Shown: positions 25,119 through 34,169, numbered from the stretch's first letter. The stretch: 64,000 nt of DNA from Xanthobacteraceae bacterium (GCA_019746355.1 JAIESC010000140.1:1-64000), one strand, 5' to 3'. Notes: generated by a model from the letters alone, not told the origin. Numbers and translations are program-made.

Positions 25119-26108
25119 TCAATTCATCGGAACGAGATTGATGTCCTTGGCGAGCTTCACCGTCGACGTGATCTCGTTGTGGAAGAACGTGGTGAACTCG
25201 TCCACGCCCATCGGCTTCGGCAGCACGCCAAGCTGCGTGAGCCGCTCCCGCACCGCCGGCAGCGCAAGCGCCTTGTTGGTCTCGGCGTGCAGCCGCTCGA
25301 CGATGGCGCGCGGGGTCTTCGACGGAAACGCCAGCCCGCCCCAGAACAGATATTCGGCATCGGGGTAGCCTGCCTCGGCGACCGTCTGCACGTCCGGCAG
25401 CGCGGGCGCGCGCTGCGGCGTGCTGACGGCCAGCGCAACGATTTTGCCCTCCTTGATATTCGGCAATGCCGGCGTGATCGGCAGATAATAGAAGTCGACG
25501 CGCCCGGTCATCACCTCGGTGAACGCCTCGACCGGTCCGCGGAACGGGATATGCTGGACGTTGATGCCGGTCGCAAGGCGCAGCCGTTCCGCCGCCCAAT
25601 GCGACGCCGAGCCGAGACCGGCGGACGCGAAGTTCAGCGCGCCAGGCTTCGCCTTGGCCGCCGCGACGAGATCGGCGACGGACTTCCAGCCTTTTGAAGG
25701 TGCGGCGACCAGCACGCTCGGCTGCACGCCGAACAGCGCCACCGGCGCGAAATCGCGAAACGGATCGAACGGCAACGTCTTGTGCAGCACGACGTAGGAG
25801 CTCTGCGACGACGTCAGCAGCAGCACCGTGTAGCCGTCAGGCTCGGCCTTCGCCACGGAGGCGGTGCCGATCGTGCCGCCGCCACCCGGCCGGTTTTCCA
25901 GAACGAAGCTCTGGCCGATCTGTTTCGACACCTGATCGAGCACGATGCGGGCGATGGTGTCGCCGGCGTTGCCCGCCGAAACCGCGCTGATGGCACTGAT
26001 CGGCCGGCTTGGCCAAGTGTCCGCCACAGCGTCCGCTGCCACAGTCTGACTGAAGAGAACGAGAACGGCGCTCGCCGCAGCGCCGCGCAAGGCGCGCACT
26101 GACGTCAT
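25119..26108 (-). CDS. Bug/TctC-family tripartite transporter receptor
   Basis: The coding region starts at the ATG ending at 26108 (MTSVRALRGAAASAVLVLFS..., preceded by GGGAGG), not at the longer open frame from 26447. Length is 329 residues with a signal peptide to about residue 26. Motifs: ISAVSAGNAGDTIARIVLDQ, LENRPGGGGTIGTASVAKAEPDGYTVLLLTSS, FASAGLGSASHWAAERLRLATG and FPSKTPRAIVERLHAETN. It lies downstream of a LysR gene on the same strand, which may control it. Confidence 0.9.
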   Translation of the reverse strand: MTSVRALRGAAASAVLVLFSQTVAADAVADTWPSRPISAISAVSAGNAGDTIARIVLDQVSKQIGQSFVLENRPGGGGTIGTASVAKAEPDGYTVLLLTSSQSSYVVLHKTLPFDPFRDFAPVALFGVQPSVLVAAPSKGWKSVADLVAAAKAKPGALNFASAGLGSASHWAAERLRLATGINVQHIPFRGPVEAFTEVMTGRVDFYYLPITPALPNIKEGKIVALAVSTPQRAPALPDVQTVAEAGYPDAEYLFWGGLAFPSKTPRAIVERLHAETNKALALPAVRERLTQLGVLPKPMGVDEFTTFFHNEITSTVKLAKDINLVPMN

Positions 26109-26247
26109 GTTGTCCTCCCTGACGTCGCGCCCGAAGCTCTGCCCGGCGTTCTGGTCGCGACAAAGCGCCGATGGCGGGCCGCATCCCCGGAGGCCTGGCT
26201 CACCGGCTGCAAGGGCAGGATGACCCTGTTTGGCTAAGGCAGCAAGG

Positions 26248-27132
26248 CTATGGCCGCGCCGAAATGCCGGCGGCCTGACCGATCCAGGCCCGGAATGCAC
26301 GGAACGGCCCCTCGTCCTGACGGCCCTCGCGCCAGACCAGATACCAGTGCTCGCCCTTGGACACCGACAGGGTGAATGGCGCGACGAGGCGCCCCGCCTT
26401 GAGGTCGTCGTCGACATAGGGGCTGACGCCGATCGCGACGCCGACACTGTCGGCCGCGGCCTGCAGCGCCTGGCCGTAATATTCGAACTCCGGACCCTTG
26501 GCCCGCACCTTCGACAAGCCCGCCGCCTTGAACCACTGCGGCCATTCGTCGGCCGCGTGCGCGACGCGCAGCAGCGTCGCGTTGCGAAGATCGTCCGGCG
26601 TCTTCAACCGCTTCGCCAGGGCGGGCGTGCAGACCGGCGTGAAATCCGCAGCAAACAGTTTCTCCGAAGCGAAGCCTTGCCAGTCGCCTACGCCAAGCCG
26701 GATGCCGCAGGTCCAGTCGTCGTTGTAGGGCACCGTCGCGCCGCCGGTGGCGAAACGCACCTCCACGTCCGGCGCCTCTTTCTGGAAATCGGCGAGCCGC
26801 GGAATGAGCCAGCGGGTGGCGAACGTGGGCCCGACGCCGATGGTCAGCACCCGCGAGCCCGCCATCGCCGTCACCTGCGCGGTCAGATTCGCGAGTTGAT
26901 CGAAGATCGGCGAGAGCCCGGCCTGATAGGTGCGGCCCGCGGCCGTCAAACCCAACCGGTTGGCCTTGCGCTCGAACAGCGGCACGCCGAGCCGCTGCTC
27001 CAGAAGCTGCACCATGCGGCTGACCGCGGCCGGCGTGACGTGCAACTCGCCCGCGGCCCTGGCGAAGCTCTCGGCGCGCGCGGCCGCCTCGAACGCGCGG
27101 ATGCCGTTCAGGAAGGGAAGTTTGCGCGACAT
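26248..27132 (-). CDS. LysR family transcriptional regulator (GcvA-like)
   Basis: A 294-residue regulator. The start MSRKLPFLNGIRAFEAAARAESFARAAGEL (ATG ending 27132) matches GcvA-type relatives and was preferred over 27177. The winged HTH spans residues about 8-65 (LHVTPAAVSRMVQLLEQRLGVPLFERKANRLGLTAAG), and the co-inducer domain follows (LTIGVGPTFATRWLIPRL...GVAIGVSPYVDDDLKAGRLVAPF). It is divergent from the TSUP transporter at 27315 and upstream of the Bug gene at 25119, so both are candidate targets. Confidence 0.88.
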   Translation of the reverse strand: MSRKLPFLNGIRAFEAAARAESFARAAGELHVTPAAVSRMVQLLEQRLGVPLFERKANRLGLTAAGRTYQAGLSPIFDQLANLTAQVTAMAGSRVLTIGVGPTFATRWLIPRLADFQKEAPDVEVRFATGGATVPYNDDWTCGIRLGVGDWQGFASEKLFAADFTPVCTPALAKRLKTPDDLRNATLLRVAHAADEWPQWFKAAGLSKVRAKGPEFEYYGQALQAAADSVGVAIGVSPYVDDDLKAGRLVAPFTLSVSKGEHWYLVWREGRQDEGPFRAFRAWIGQAAGISARP

Positions 27133-27314
27133 CAGAAAAGCTTGGTCTGGGCCGAAAGACTGGTGAACAAATACCACGATTCAGGGCCAGAACCCACAGG
27201 CCGGCCCATTCAGGACCAGCAAAACTGATGCTGAGGCCTCGATAACTCAGTTTGTCTCGCGCCGCTGGCCCGATCATTGAGACGGGCGGAGAGCACCACC
27301 CCGAGAGTCCGCCC

Positions 27315-28073
27315 ATGAGCCCGCTGCTGATATCCGTGCTGTGCCTTGCCATGGTCGGCACCTCGTTCCTCTCCGGCATCTTCGGCATGGCCGGCGGAAT
27401 GATCCTGGTCGGCATCCTGCTGGTCCTGCTGCCGGTGCCCGAAGCGATGATGCTGCACGGCGTGACGCAGATGGCGTCGAACGGCTGGCGCGGGCTGCTG
27501 TGGTGGAAGCACGTCCGTTGGAACGCGGTCGGCGTCTACGTGATGGGCTGCACGCTGGCGCTCGTTGCATGGTCGTTCACGCGCTACGTGCCGAGCCTGC
27601 CCGTCGCGCTGCTGCTTCTTGGCGTGACGCCGTTCCTGGTGCGCCTGCTGCCGAAGAGCTACAGCCCCAATCCCGAAAGCCTGACGCAGGGCACGTTCTA
27701 CGGCACGATCTGCATGACGCTGATCCTGCTGACCGGCGTTTCAGGCCCGCTGGTCGACACGTTCTTTCTCGGCGGCAAGCTCGACCGCCGCGAGATCGTC
27801 GCCACCAAGGCGATGTGCCAGATCTTCGGCCATGCCGCGAAGCTGGTTTATTTCGGCGCGCTGATCGATCAGACGGGCTCGCTCGACCCGGTCGTCGCGG
27901 TGCTGGCGATCATAAGCTCGATGGTCGGCACAACGCTCGCCAAGCGAGTACTCGAGGCCATGAGTGATCAGCAATATCGCCGATGGGCCAACGCCATCAT
28001 CGTGACCATCGCCGGTTACTACGTGCTGCACGGCAGCTACCTGCTCGTGATGACGCACGCCTTCGCGCGCTGA
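27315..28073 (+). CDS. TSUP family (TauE/SafE-like) membrane transporter
   Basis: A 252-residue membrane protein with eight hydrophobic segments. The start MSPLLISVLCLAMVGTSFLSGIFGMAGGMILVGILL contains the SGxxGxGGG-like motif of the first TauE/SafE repeat; a second repeat appears around GTICMTLILLTGVSGPLVDTFFLGGKLDRREIVATKA. Members export sulfite, sulfonates or organic acids. The position divergent from LysR suggests substrate-dependent regulation. Confidence 0.82.
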   Translation: MSPLLISVLCLAMVGTSFLSGIFGMAGGMILVGILLVLLPVPEAMMLHGVTQMASNGWRGLLWWKHVRWNAVGVYVMGCTLALVAWSFTRYVPSLPVALLLLGVTPFLVRLLPKSYSPNPESLTQGTFYGTICMTLILLTGVSGPLVDTFFLGGKLDRREIVATKAMCQIFGHAAKLVYFGALIDQTGSLDPVVAVLAIISSMVGTTLAKRVLEAMSDQQYRRWANAIIVTIAGYYVLHGSYLLVMTHAFAR

Positions 28074-28085
28074 GCCAAAACCGCT

Positions 28086-28934
28086 TCAGCGCTTCCGCTC
28101 GGTCAGCACGAGATAGAGCGAGCTCGCGACGATGACCGCCATGCCAGCAACGCTCCAGAGGCCGGGCAACTCGCCGAACACCAGGTATCCGAGCAAGGCG
28201 GAATAGACGATGCGGGAGTAGTCGAGCGGCACGAGCGCCGTCACGTCGCCGAGCGTCCAGCCATGGGTGATCAGGCCCTGTCCGGCAATGCCGAGAAATC
28301 CAATCATCACCAGCATGGCGAGCTCAGGGCCGGTGGGCGTGACCCAGAACCAGATGGTCGGGATCAGCGAGAACACCGCGTTGCTGATCGCGTAGTAGAA
28401 CATGATGGTGCGGGTCGGCTCGGTGGTCGCAAGCCGCCTGATGCAGATCACGATCAGCGCGCCGAAGAAGGCGCCGGCCGCGCCGACGAACGCGCCGGGA
28501 TCGAAGCCCGCGGTGAACGGCCTCGCATAGAGCACGATCCCGGCGAAACCGACCAGCGTGATCGCCGTGCGGCGGAAGCCCGCAAGCTCACCGAGGAACG
28601 CCATCGCCAGCGGGATCATGAACAGCGGCCGCGAGAACTGCAGCGCCATCGCATCGGCCAGCAGCATGTGGGTGATGGTCCAGAAGAAGCAGATGTTGCC
28701 GAGCGTCCCGATGATGCCGCGCACGGCATGCATGCCGAGCCGCTTGGTGCGAAGCGGCTCCAGCGGATTGTGCATGAACATCGGCAGCACGAAGAAGAAG
28801 CCGACGATCGAGCGGAAGAACAGGATCTCGATGGTGGGGATGCGCGAGCCGACCTGCTTGACCAGCATCGCCATCACGACCAACGTGAAGGAGCCGAGCG
28901 ACACCAGCGCCGCGCCGCGCGCGTTGCGGTCCAT
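28086..28934 (-). CDS. DMT-family (EamA) transporter
   Basis: A 282-residue carrier with ten hydrophobic helices forming two EamA halves (SLGSFTLVVMAMLVKQVGSR... and FFGALIVICIRRLATTEPTRTIMFYY...). GGGAGG three bases before the ATG at 28932-28934 makes MDRNARGAALVS the most likely start, rather than the GTG at 28979. Substrate is unknown. It follows the IclR gene on the same strand and is probably co-transcribed with it. Confidence 0.85.
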   Translation of the reverse strand: MDRNARGAALVSLGSFTLVVMAMLVKQVGSRIPTIEILFFRSIVGFFFVLPMFMHNPLEPLRTKRLGMHAVRGIIGTLGNICFFWTITHMLLADAMALQFSRPLFMIPLAMAFLGELAGFRRTAITLVGFAGIVLYARPFTAGFDPGAFVGAAGAFFGALIVICIRRLATTEPTRTIMFYYAISNAVFSLIPTIWFWVTPTGPELAMLVMIGFLGIAGQGLITHGWTLGDVTALVPLDYSRIVYSALLGYLVFGELPGLWSVAGMAVIVASSLYLVLTERKR

Positions 28935-28980
28935 TGCCTCCCAGCGCTTACGGATGCGGCCGTGCAATCCTCCGATCACG

Positions 28981-29784
28981 CTATCCCGCGATCCGCGTGC
29001 GATGACCGAGCCGGGCCGAGATCGCCGCCGCCGTCTCGATGACGTGCGGCACGAACGTCGTCAGTGCCTTCCTTGACAGCCGGCTGACCGGGCCGGCAAG
29101 CCCGATCGCCGCCACCACCTCGCCCGCGTCGTTGCGCAGCGGGGCTGCGATGCAGCGCATGCCGAGCTCGCTTTCTTCGTCCTCAATGGCGCAGCCGCGG
29201 GCGCGGACGCCTTCGAGCGCCTCCTTCAACGCCAGCGGATCGGTGATGGTCTGCGGCGTGCGGGCGGCAAGCCCGTCGCGCACCACCTGCTCGATGATCT
29301 CCGGCGGCTGATAGGCGAGGATCACCTGCCCCTCCGCCGTGCAGTAGGCGGGCTTCCGCACGCCGACGTCGGAGCGCATGCGGACCGACTGCGTGCTCTC
29401 CAGGTTGAACACGTACATGATCTCGGTGCCGTCGAGGACCGCGAGATGCACCGTCTCGTTGACCTTCTCGCGCAGCTCCCGCAGCAGCGGCCGCGCCTCG
29501 TTGGACACGTTCATCCGCCGGCGCACCAGCGAGCCCAATCGGAACAGCGACAGCCCGAGGCGGTATTTGCCGGTATCCGGGTTCTGCTCGAGCATGCCGT
29601 CGGCGACGAGCGTCACGGCGAGGCGGTGCACTGTGCTCTTGGCGACGCCGAGGCGCTTGGCGAGATCGCTGATACCGATCTCCACCTGCTCTTCGGAAAA
29701 GGCCTTCAACAGCCGGATCGAGGTGGCGACCGACGACAGCCGGCTGCCGTCGGGGTTGCGGGGTGACATGCGAGGGGTCGGCAC
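28981..29784 (-). CDS. IclR family transcriptional regulator
   Basis: A 267-residue regulator with N-terminal winged HTH (SVATSIRLLKAFSEEQVEIGISDLAKRLGVAKSTVHRLAVTLVADGMLEQ) and C-terminal GAF-like effector domain (about 95-260), including ETVHLAVLDGTEIMYVFNLES and ELGMRCIAAPLRNDAGEVVAAIGLAGPVSRL. IclR proteins often control degradation of aromatic acids. It is divergent from the flavoprotein gene at 29925, so that run of genes is a candidate target. Confidence 0.9.
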   Translation of the reverse strand: MPTPRMSPRNPDGSRLSSVATSIRLLKAFSEEQVEIGISDLAKRLGVAKSTVHRLAVTLVADGMLEQNPDTGKYRLGLSLFRLGSLVRRRMNVSNEARPLLRELREKVNETVHLAVLDGTEIMYVFNLESTQSVRMRSDVGVRKPAYCTAEGQVILAYQPPEIIEQVVRDGLAARTPQTITDPLALKEALEGVRARGCAIEDEESELGMRCIAAPLRNDAGEVVAAIGLAGPVSRLSRKALTTFVPHVIETAAAISARLGHRTRIAG

Positions 29785-29924
29785 GATATGTTCCGCTCTA
29801 TGGACCGGCGTTCCGCTAGACTGTAGAGCATTCCCGGGCGCGGTGAAAAGCGGTCCGCGCTAGAAAAGGGCCTCGACGAAGGCTTGGAACGGAAAGCTTG
29901 GGACGGACGGGTTTGGCGGCGGGC

Positions 29925-31142
29925 ATGGCGCGCAACATCGTGGTGATCGGCGGCGGTCCTGCCGCAGTATTTGCGGCGCTGGAGGCTAAAAAGCGCGATT
30001 CCGCGGCCCAGGTGACCCTCGTCACCGACGAGACCTGCGAACCCTACGAGAAGCCGCCGCTGTCAAAGGCCGTGCTGCTCGGCAAGGCCAAGCCGGAGGA
30101 TGCACCGATCGCCGGCCCCGGCGGGCTCGCCAAGCATGGCATTGCCGTGAAGGCCGGCACGCGCTGCACGGCGATCGACCGCGCGGCGCATCAGGTCGTC
30201 ACCACCGGCGGCCCCCTCGCCTACGATTCCCTCGTGATCGCCACCGGCTCGCTGATGCGGGAGCTGCCGCTGTTGCCGCCCGGCATGCCGCGCGTGCATT
30301 ACCTTCGCACCGAGGCGCATGCGCGCGCGCTCAAGACCGAGCTGGGCCTGTGCAAGCATCTGGTCGTGGTCGGCGCAGGGCTGATCGGGCTCGAAGTGGC
30401 CGCGTCGGCCGCCGAGCTCGGCATCGAGGTGACGGTGATCGAGTTTGCGCCGCGTGTCATGGCACGCGCCTGCGACGAGGACACCGGCGCGCTGATCCTT
30501 GCCGAGCACCAGCACCGCGGCGTCGAATTCGAGCTGTCGACGTCGGTCGTGCAGGCGACGCCGCAGCTCAACGGCAGCATAGCGCTCGAAACCAGCGAGG
30601 GCGACCTGTTCGTCGCCGATGTCGTCGTGGTCGGGACCGGCGTGAAGCCGGACGACACGCTCGCGGCAGCCGCAGGCCTGGACGTGGAGGACGGCATCGT
30701 CGTCGACGCGCAGTGCCGCACCTCCGATCCGGCCATCTTCGCGGCCGGCGACTGCACGCGCTTTCCCGGCGCGCAGGGCCTCGTACGGCTGGAAAACTGG
30801 CGGCACGCGCAGGACCATGGCGCGGTCGCGGGCCGCAATGCGGCGGGCGCAAGCGACAGCTACAACACCGTGCCGTCGTACTGGTCGGAGCAATACGATC
30901 TCTATATCCAGGGTGTCGGCTGGTTCGATCCCGCGGCGCACCGCGTCCGCCGTCCTTTGCCGGAAAAGAGCGCGCTGATGCTGGAGGTCAAGGACGGCGC
31001 GGTCAGCGCGGCGCTGGGCATCAACGTGCAGCGCGACCTCGCCGCCATCCGCCGGCTGATCGAACGCAGGATCCCGGTCGATCCGGCGGCGCTCGCCGAT
31101 CCGGCGCAGCCGTTCAACGCCATGCTCAAAGCGAAAGCGTAA
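29925..31142 (+). CDS. FAD-dependent ferredoxin reductase-like oxidoreductase
   Basis: A 405-residue flavoprotein starting MARNIVVIGGGPAAVFAALEAK. It has an N-terminal FAD dinucleotide fold (IGGGPAAVFAA), an NAD(P) fold near residue 145 (HLVVVGAGLIGLEVAASAAELG), and the second FAD motif TSDPAIFAAGDCTRFPG. This is the layout of rubredoxin/ferredoxin reductases that feed Rieske oxygenases. In this window it could supply electrons to the ferredoxin at 22426; that link is inferred. It leads a tight run with the PanB-like gene (3 bp gap). Confidence 0.85.
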   Translation: MARNIVVIGGGPAAVFAALEAKKRDSAAQVTLVTDETCEPYEKPPLSKAVLLGKAKPEDAPIAGPGGLAKHGIAVKAGTRCTAIDRAAHQVVTTGGPLAYDSLVIATGSLMRELPLLPPGMPRVHYLRTEAHARALKTELGLCKHLVVVGAGLIGLEVAASAAELGIEVTVIEFAPRVMARACDEDTGALILAEHQHRGVEFELSTSVVQATPQLNGSIALETSEGDLFVADVVVVGTGVKPDDTLAAAAGLDVEDGIVVDAQCRTSDPAIFAAGDCTRFPGAQGLVRLENWRHAQDHGAVAGRNAAGASDSYNTVPSYWSEQYDLYIQGVGWFDPAAHRVRRPLPEKSALMLEVKDGAVSAALGINVQRDLAAIRRLIERRIPVDPAALADPAQPFNAMLKAKA

Positions 31143-31145
31143 AGG

Positions 31146-31955
31146 ATGTCCGAGAAAGTCACCATCGCCGCGCTTCAGCAGATGAAGCGTGATGGACAAA
31201 AAATCGCCGGCGTCGTCGCCTGGGACACGCCAATGGCGCGAATCGCCGATCTCGCCGGCATCGATCTCGTGTCGGTCGGCGACTCGGTCGGCGTCAACCT
31301 CTGGGGCCACGAAACCCCGCTCGAGGTGACGATGGACGAGATGCTGATCGTCTGCAAAGCGGTGCGCCGCGGCAGCAAGCGGGCGCTGGTGAGCTGCGAT
31401 CTGCCCTATGGCCCGGTGCAGCAAAGCCCGAAGGCGGCGATCGACGCATCGCGCCGCCTGATGGAACAGGGCGGCGCCGACATGATCAAGGTCGACGCCG
31501 CAGCGGATTTTCCCGACGCGGTGCGAGCCCTGATCGACGCCGGCGTGCCGGTGTTCGCCCAGTTCGGGCTGACGCCGCAGACTGCGCAGAAGTTCGGCAT
31601 CCCCTACAGCGCGCAGAACTCGCCGCAGGCGCAGGCCACCGCCGAAGCCGCGGACCGGCTGGTCGCGGAGGCGAAGATGCTCGAGCAGGCCGGCTCCTGC
31701 ATGCTCGACTTCACCAATTCCGGGCCGGTCGCGGGCGCGGCGGTGGCAAGGGCCGTGAAGATTCCGGTGATCGGCGGCTTCGGCGGCGGACCATGGCTCG
31801 ACGGCCGGGTGCGGCTCGCGCACACCGCGATCGGCTACGCCGACAAGTGGCTCGATTCCAAGACCGAGACCTATGTGAACACCGCGACGGCTGCGCTCGG
31901 CGCATTCAAGGCGCTGATCGAGGACGTGCGCGCCGGGCGGCAGATCAAGGGTTGA
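31146..31955 (+). CDS. PanB/ketopantoate hydroxymethyltransferase homologue with altered active site
   Basis: A 269-residue TIM-barrel protein of the PEP mutase/PanB group. It keeps TIAALQQMKRDGQKIAGVVAWDTPMARIADLAGIDLVSVGDSVGVNLWGHE, CDLPYG and FGLTPQTAQKFG, the landmarks of PanB. However, the metal-site glutamate region reads MIKVDAAADFP where PanB has KIEGG, and the catalytic glutamate region reads CMLDFTNSGP where PanB has LVLECVP. It is therefore probably not the biosynthetic enzyme, and its catabolic context supports a different carbon-carbon bond reaction. It shares a tight run with 29925, 31962 and 32255. Confidence 0.75.
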   Translation: MSEKVTIAALQQMKRDGQKIAGVVAWDTPMARIADLAGIDLVSVGDSVGVNLWGHETPLEVTMDEMLIVCKAVRRGSKRALVSCDLPYGPVQQSPKAAIDASRRLMEQGGADMIKVDAAADFPDAVRALIDAGVPVFAQFGLTPQTAQKFGIPYSAQNSPQAQATAEAADRLVAEAKMLEQAGSCMLDFTNSGPVAGAAVARAVKIPVIGGFGGGPWLDGRVRLAHTAIGYADKWLDSKTETYVNTATAALGAFKALIEDVRAGRQIKG

Positions 31956-31961
31956 GCGCGC

Positions 31962-32255
31962 GTGGCGAAGCAGGATTACAGCACCTACGAGAACAAGTAC
32001 GAGCCGCTCTACGACTACCTGATGAAGGAGACGCGGGCCGACTTCGTGCTGACGTTCGAGGAGATCGAGGAGATCATCGGCTTCGCCTTGCCGCGCGCGG
32101 CGCAACGCGCCGAATGGTGGGACGACGACACACCGGAGCATCCGCGCGACCAGGCGCAGGCCATCCATCAGGCCGGCTACGATTCCCGGCGGGCGCCGGA
32201 GGGCGGCAAGGTCCGGTTCCGAAGGCTGTCGACGCTGCCGCCAAGCGCGCGTTGA
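31962..32255 (+). CDS. Small DUF7662-like protein
   Basis: A 97-residue soluble protein starting with GTG. The pattern KYEPLYDYLMKETRADFVLTFEEIEEIIGFALPRAAQRAEWWDDD...QAQAIHQAGYDSRRAPEGGKVRFRR matches a small family I know as DUF7662 (LTFDEIE.I.G..LP.SA...WW......QA.AW..AGW......V.FRR). Molecular role is unknown. Its TGA overlaps the ATG of the next gene by one base, so translation is coupled. Confidence 0.65.
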   Translation: MAKQDYSTYENKYEPLYDYLMKETRADFVLTFEEIEEIIGFALPRAAQRAEWWDDDTPEHPRDQAQAIHQAGYDSRRAPEGGKVRFRRLSTLPPSAR

Positions 32256-33178
32256 TGGGCATTGGGCCTATGGCGATGCCTCGAACGCAGCTCACCGTCA
32301 TGGTGTTTCCCGGCACACAGACGCTGCCGCTGTTTGCCGCGCAAGCGCAGGGTTTCTTCGCCAAACGCGGGCTCGACGTCGAGCTCACACCCGCACCGAG
32401 CTCCGAGGAGCAGCGCAAGGGCTTGGCCGAAGGCCGCTACCCGATCGTCCACGGCGCAGCAGACCAGTGCGTGGCGCTGGTCGAGGCGGGCACCGACGCG
32501 ATCATCGTCGCGGGCGGCGACAACGGCTTCAACCACCTGTTCGTGCAGCCGGAGATCGCGGCCATTGCCGACCTGCGCGGCAGGACGCTGGTCGCCGACG
32601 TCGCCAACACCGGCTGGTCGTTCGTGCTGTACGAAATCCTCCAGCGGCACGGACTTCAGCGCCGCGATTATTCGATTCACGAAGCCGGGGCGCCATTTCG
32701 CCGTTTCGAGGCGATGCGAAACGACAAGGCGATGGCCGCGGCGATCCTCAATCCGCCGTTCGCGCTTCACGCCCGGCGCGCAGGACTGAAGGATCTGGGC
32801 CCGGTCGCCGGGGAGATCGGCCCGTATCTTGGCAGCGTGCCTTATGTGCTGCGCGCGTGGGCCGCGGAAAATGGTGACACGCTCGCCGCTTACCTCACGG
32901 CCGCGATCGAAGGCCTGCGCTGGTCGCTCGATCCGGCGAACGCAACCGCTGCCATCGGTCTCTATGCGGAGCGGCTGAAGCTCTCGGCCGACATGGCGGC
33001 GGAAACCTACGCGGTCGCCGCCGATCCCGTGAACGGGCTCGCGCGCGACGCCGCCTTCGATCTCGAAGGACTGAAGACCGTACTCAGGCTGAGAACAGCA
33101 TCCGAAGGCGGCAGCGCGTCCCCACCGGAGACATATTTCGATCTCACCTGGCACCGGCACGCGCTCAGCGGGCTGTGA
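32255..33178 (+). CDS. NMT1/THI5-like (ABC-type) solute-binding protein without signal peptide
   Basis: About 307 residues from the ATG at 32255 (in-frame ATGs at 32270 and 32276 also possible). The sequence LTVMVFPGTQTLPLFAAQAQGFFAKRGLDVELTPAPSSEEQRKGLAEGRYPIVHGAADQCVALVEAG is that of the NMT1/SsuA-like type 2 binding fold, with ADLRGRTLVADVANTGWSFVLYEILQRHGL in the second lobe. No hydrophobic signal peptide is visible in any start choice, so it may be cytoplasmic or a sensor-like protein. It ends the run that starts at 29925. Confidence 0.75.
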   Translation: MGIGPMAMPRTQLTVMVFPGTQTLPLFAAQAQGFFAKRGLDVELTPAPSSEEQRKGLAEGRYPIVHGAADQCVALVEAGTDAIIVAGGDNGFNHLFVQPEIAAIADLRGRTLVADVANTGWSFVLYEILQRHGLQRRDYSIHEAGAPFRRFEAMRNDKAMAAAILNPPFALHARRAGLKDLGPVAGEIGPYLGSVPYVLRAWAAENGDTLAAYLTAAIEGLRWSLDPANATAAIGLYAERLKLSADMAAETYAVAADPVNGLARDAAFDLEGLKTVLRLRTASEGGSASPPETYFDLTWHRHALSGL

Positions 33179-33185
33179 CGTCGCG

Positions 33186-34169
33186 CTATTCCGCTTTGAT
33201 ATTCGCCGCCTTGATGATCGGCCACCACTTCTCGGTCTCGGCCTTGTGGAACGCGGCGAGCGCTTCCGGCGTCAGTTGGTCGCGCGGCGGAATCTCAAAT
33301 CCGACGTCGATGATGCGCTGGCGCGCGGCCGGATCGGCGAGCGTCTGCACCACCGCGGCGTTGAGCCTTGCGACAATATCCTTCGGCGTGCCTTTCGAGG
33401 CCCACAGCCCGGTCCAAACCGAGATGTGGATGCCCGACACGCCGGCCTCGTCCGCCGTCGGCAGATCGGGCAAGGCGGGCCAGCGCTGCCTGGACAGCAC
33501 GGCATAACCCTTGGTCCGCCCGGCGCGAATGTGGGACAGCATCTGCGACGCCTCGGCGCCGATCCGCAGATCGACCTGCCCGCCCACCAGATCCTGGTTG
33601 GCCGGACCGCCGCCGCGATAAGGCACGAACTGGAACTGCGTGCCGGTCACGTTCTGGAAATGAATGCCGCTGACATGGCCCGGACTGCCGGCACCGACCG
33701 TTGCGGCGGTCGCCTTGTCACCGTTGGCTTTGAGCCAGGCGACCAACTCCGGCAACGTGTTCGGCGGCAGCGTCTGCCGGCCGACGATCACGGTCGGCGC
33801 GATCAGCAGCATCGACACCGGTTCGAGATCGTTCCGGATGTCGTAGTTGATCGTGTACATCGCCGGGCCGCCGACATGGCTGGTCCAGTTGCCCATGACG
33901 ACGGTGTAGCCGTCGGGTGTCGCGCGGACCGCCCGTCCCGTCCCGATGGTGCCTGACGCACCGCCCGCATTCTCGACCACGAGCGGCTGCCCGAGCGACA
34001 CCCGCATCCCGTCGAGCAGCAGGCGCGAGACCGTGTCGACCTGGCCGCCCGGCGGAAACGGCACCACGACGCTGATCGGCCGTGCCGGATAGGACTGCGC
34101 GGATGCGCCGGTGATCGCCGACGCAACGGCAAATGCCAGCGCGGCGGATGGCAGGCGGAGCTTTCGCAT
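33186..34169 (-). CDS. Bug/TctC-family tripartite transporter receptor
   Basis: A 327-residue receptor with signal peptide MRKLRLPSAALAFAVASAITGASAQ. Motifs: PISVVVPFPPGGQVDTVSRLLLDGM, VENAGGASGTIGTGRAVRATPDGYTVVMGNW, and GYAVLSRQRWPALPDLPTADEAG. The mid-region (TVGAGSPGHVSGIHFQNVTG) keeps the family's GxGSxGH site. It lies 29 bp after the small gene at 34199 on the same strand and converges on the binding-protein gene ending at 33178. Confidence 0.9.
   Translation of the reverse strand: MRKLRLPSAALAFAVASAITGASAQSYPARPISVVVPFPPGGQVDTVSRLLLDGMRVSLGQPLVVENAGGASGTIGTGRAVRATPDGYTVVMGNWTSHVGGPAMYTINYDIRNDLEPVSMLLIAPTVIVGRQTLPPNTLPELVAWLKANGDKATAATVGAGSPGHVSGIHFQNVTGTQFQFVPYRGGGPANQDLVGGQVDLRIGAEASQMLSHIRAGRTKGYAVLSRQRWPALPDLPTADEAGVSGIHISVWTGLWASKGTPKDIVARLNAAVVQTLADPAARQRIIDVGFEIPPRDQLTPEALAAFHKAETEKWWPIIKAANIKAE

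Noticed and set aside
30063..32168. Reverse-strand open frame of 701 codons opposite the flavoprotein and PanB-like genes.
   Set aside because: The translation is arginine/histidine-rich without motifs; the forward genes have clear FAD and PanB signatures.
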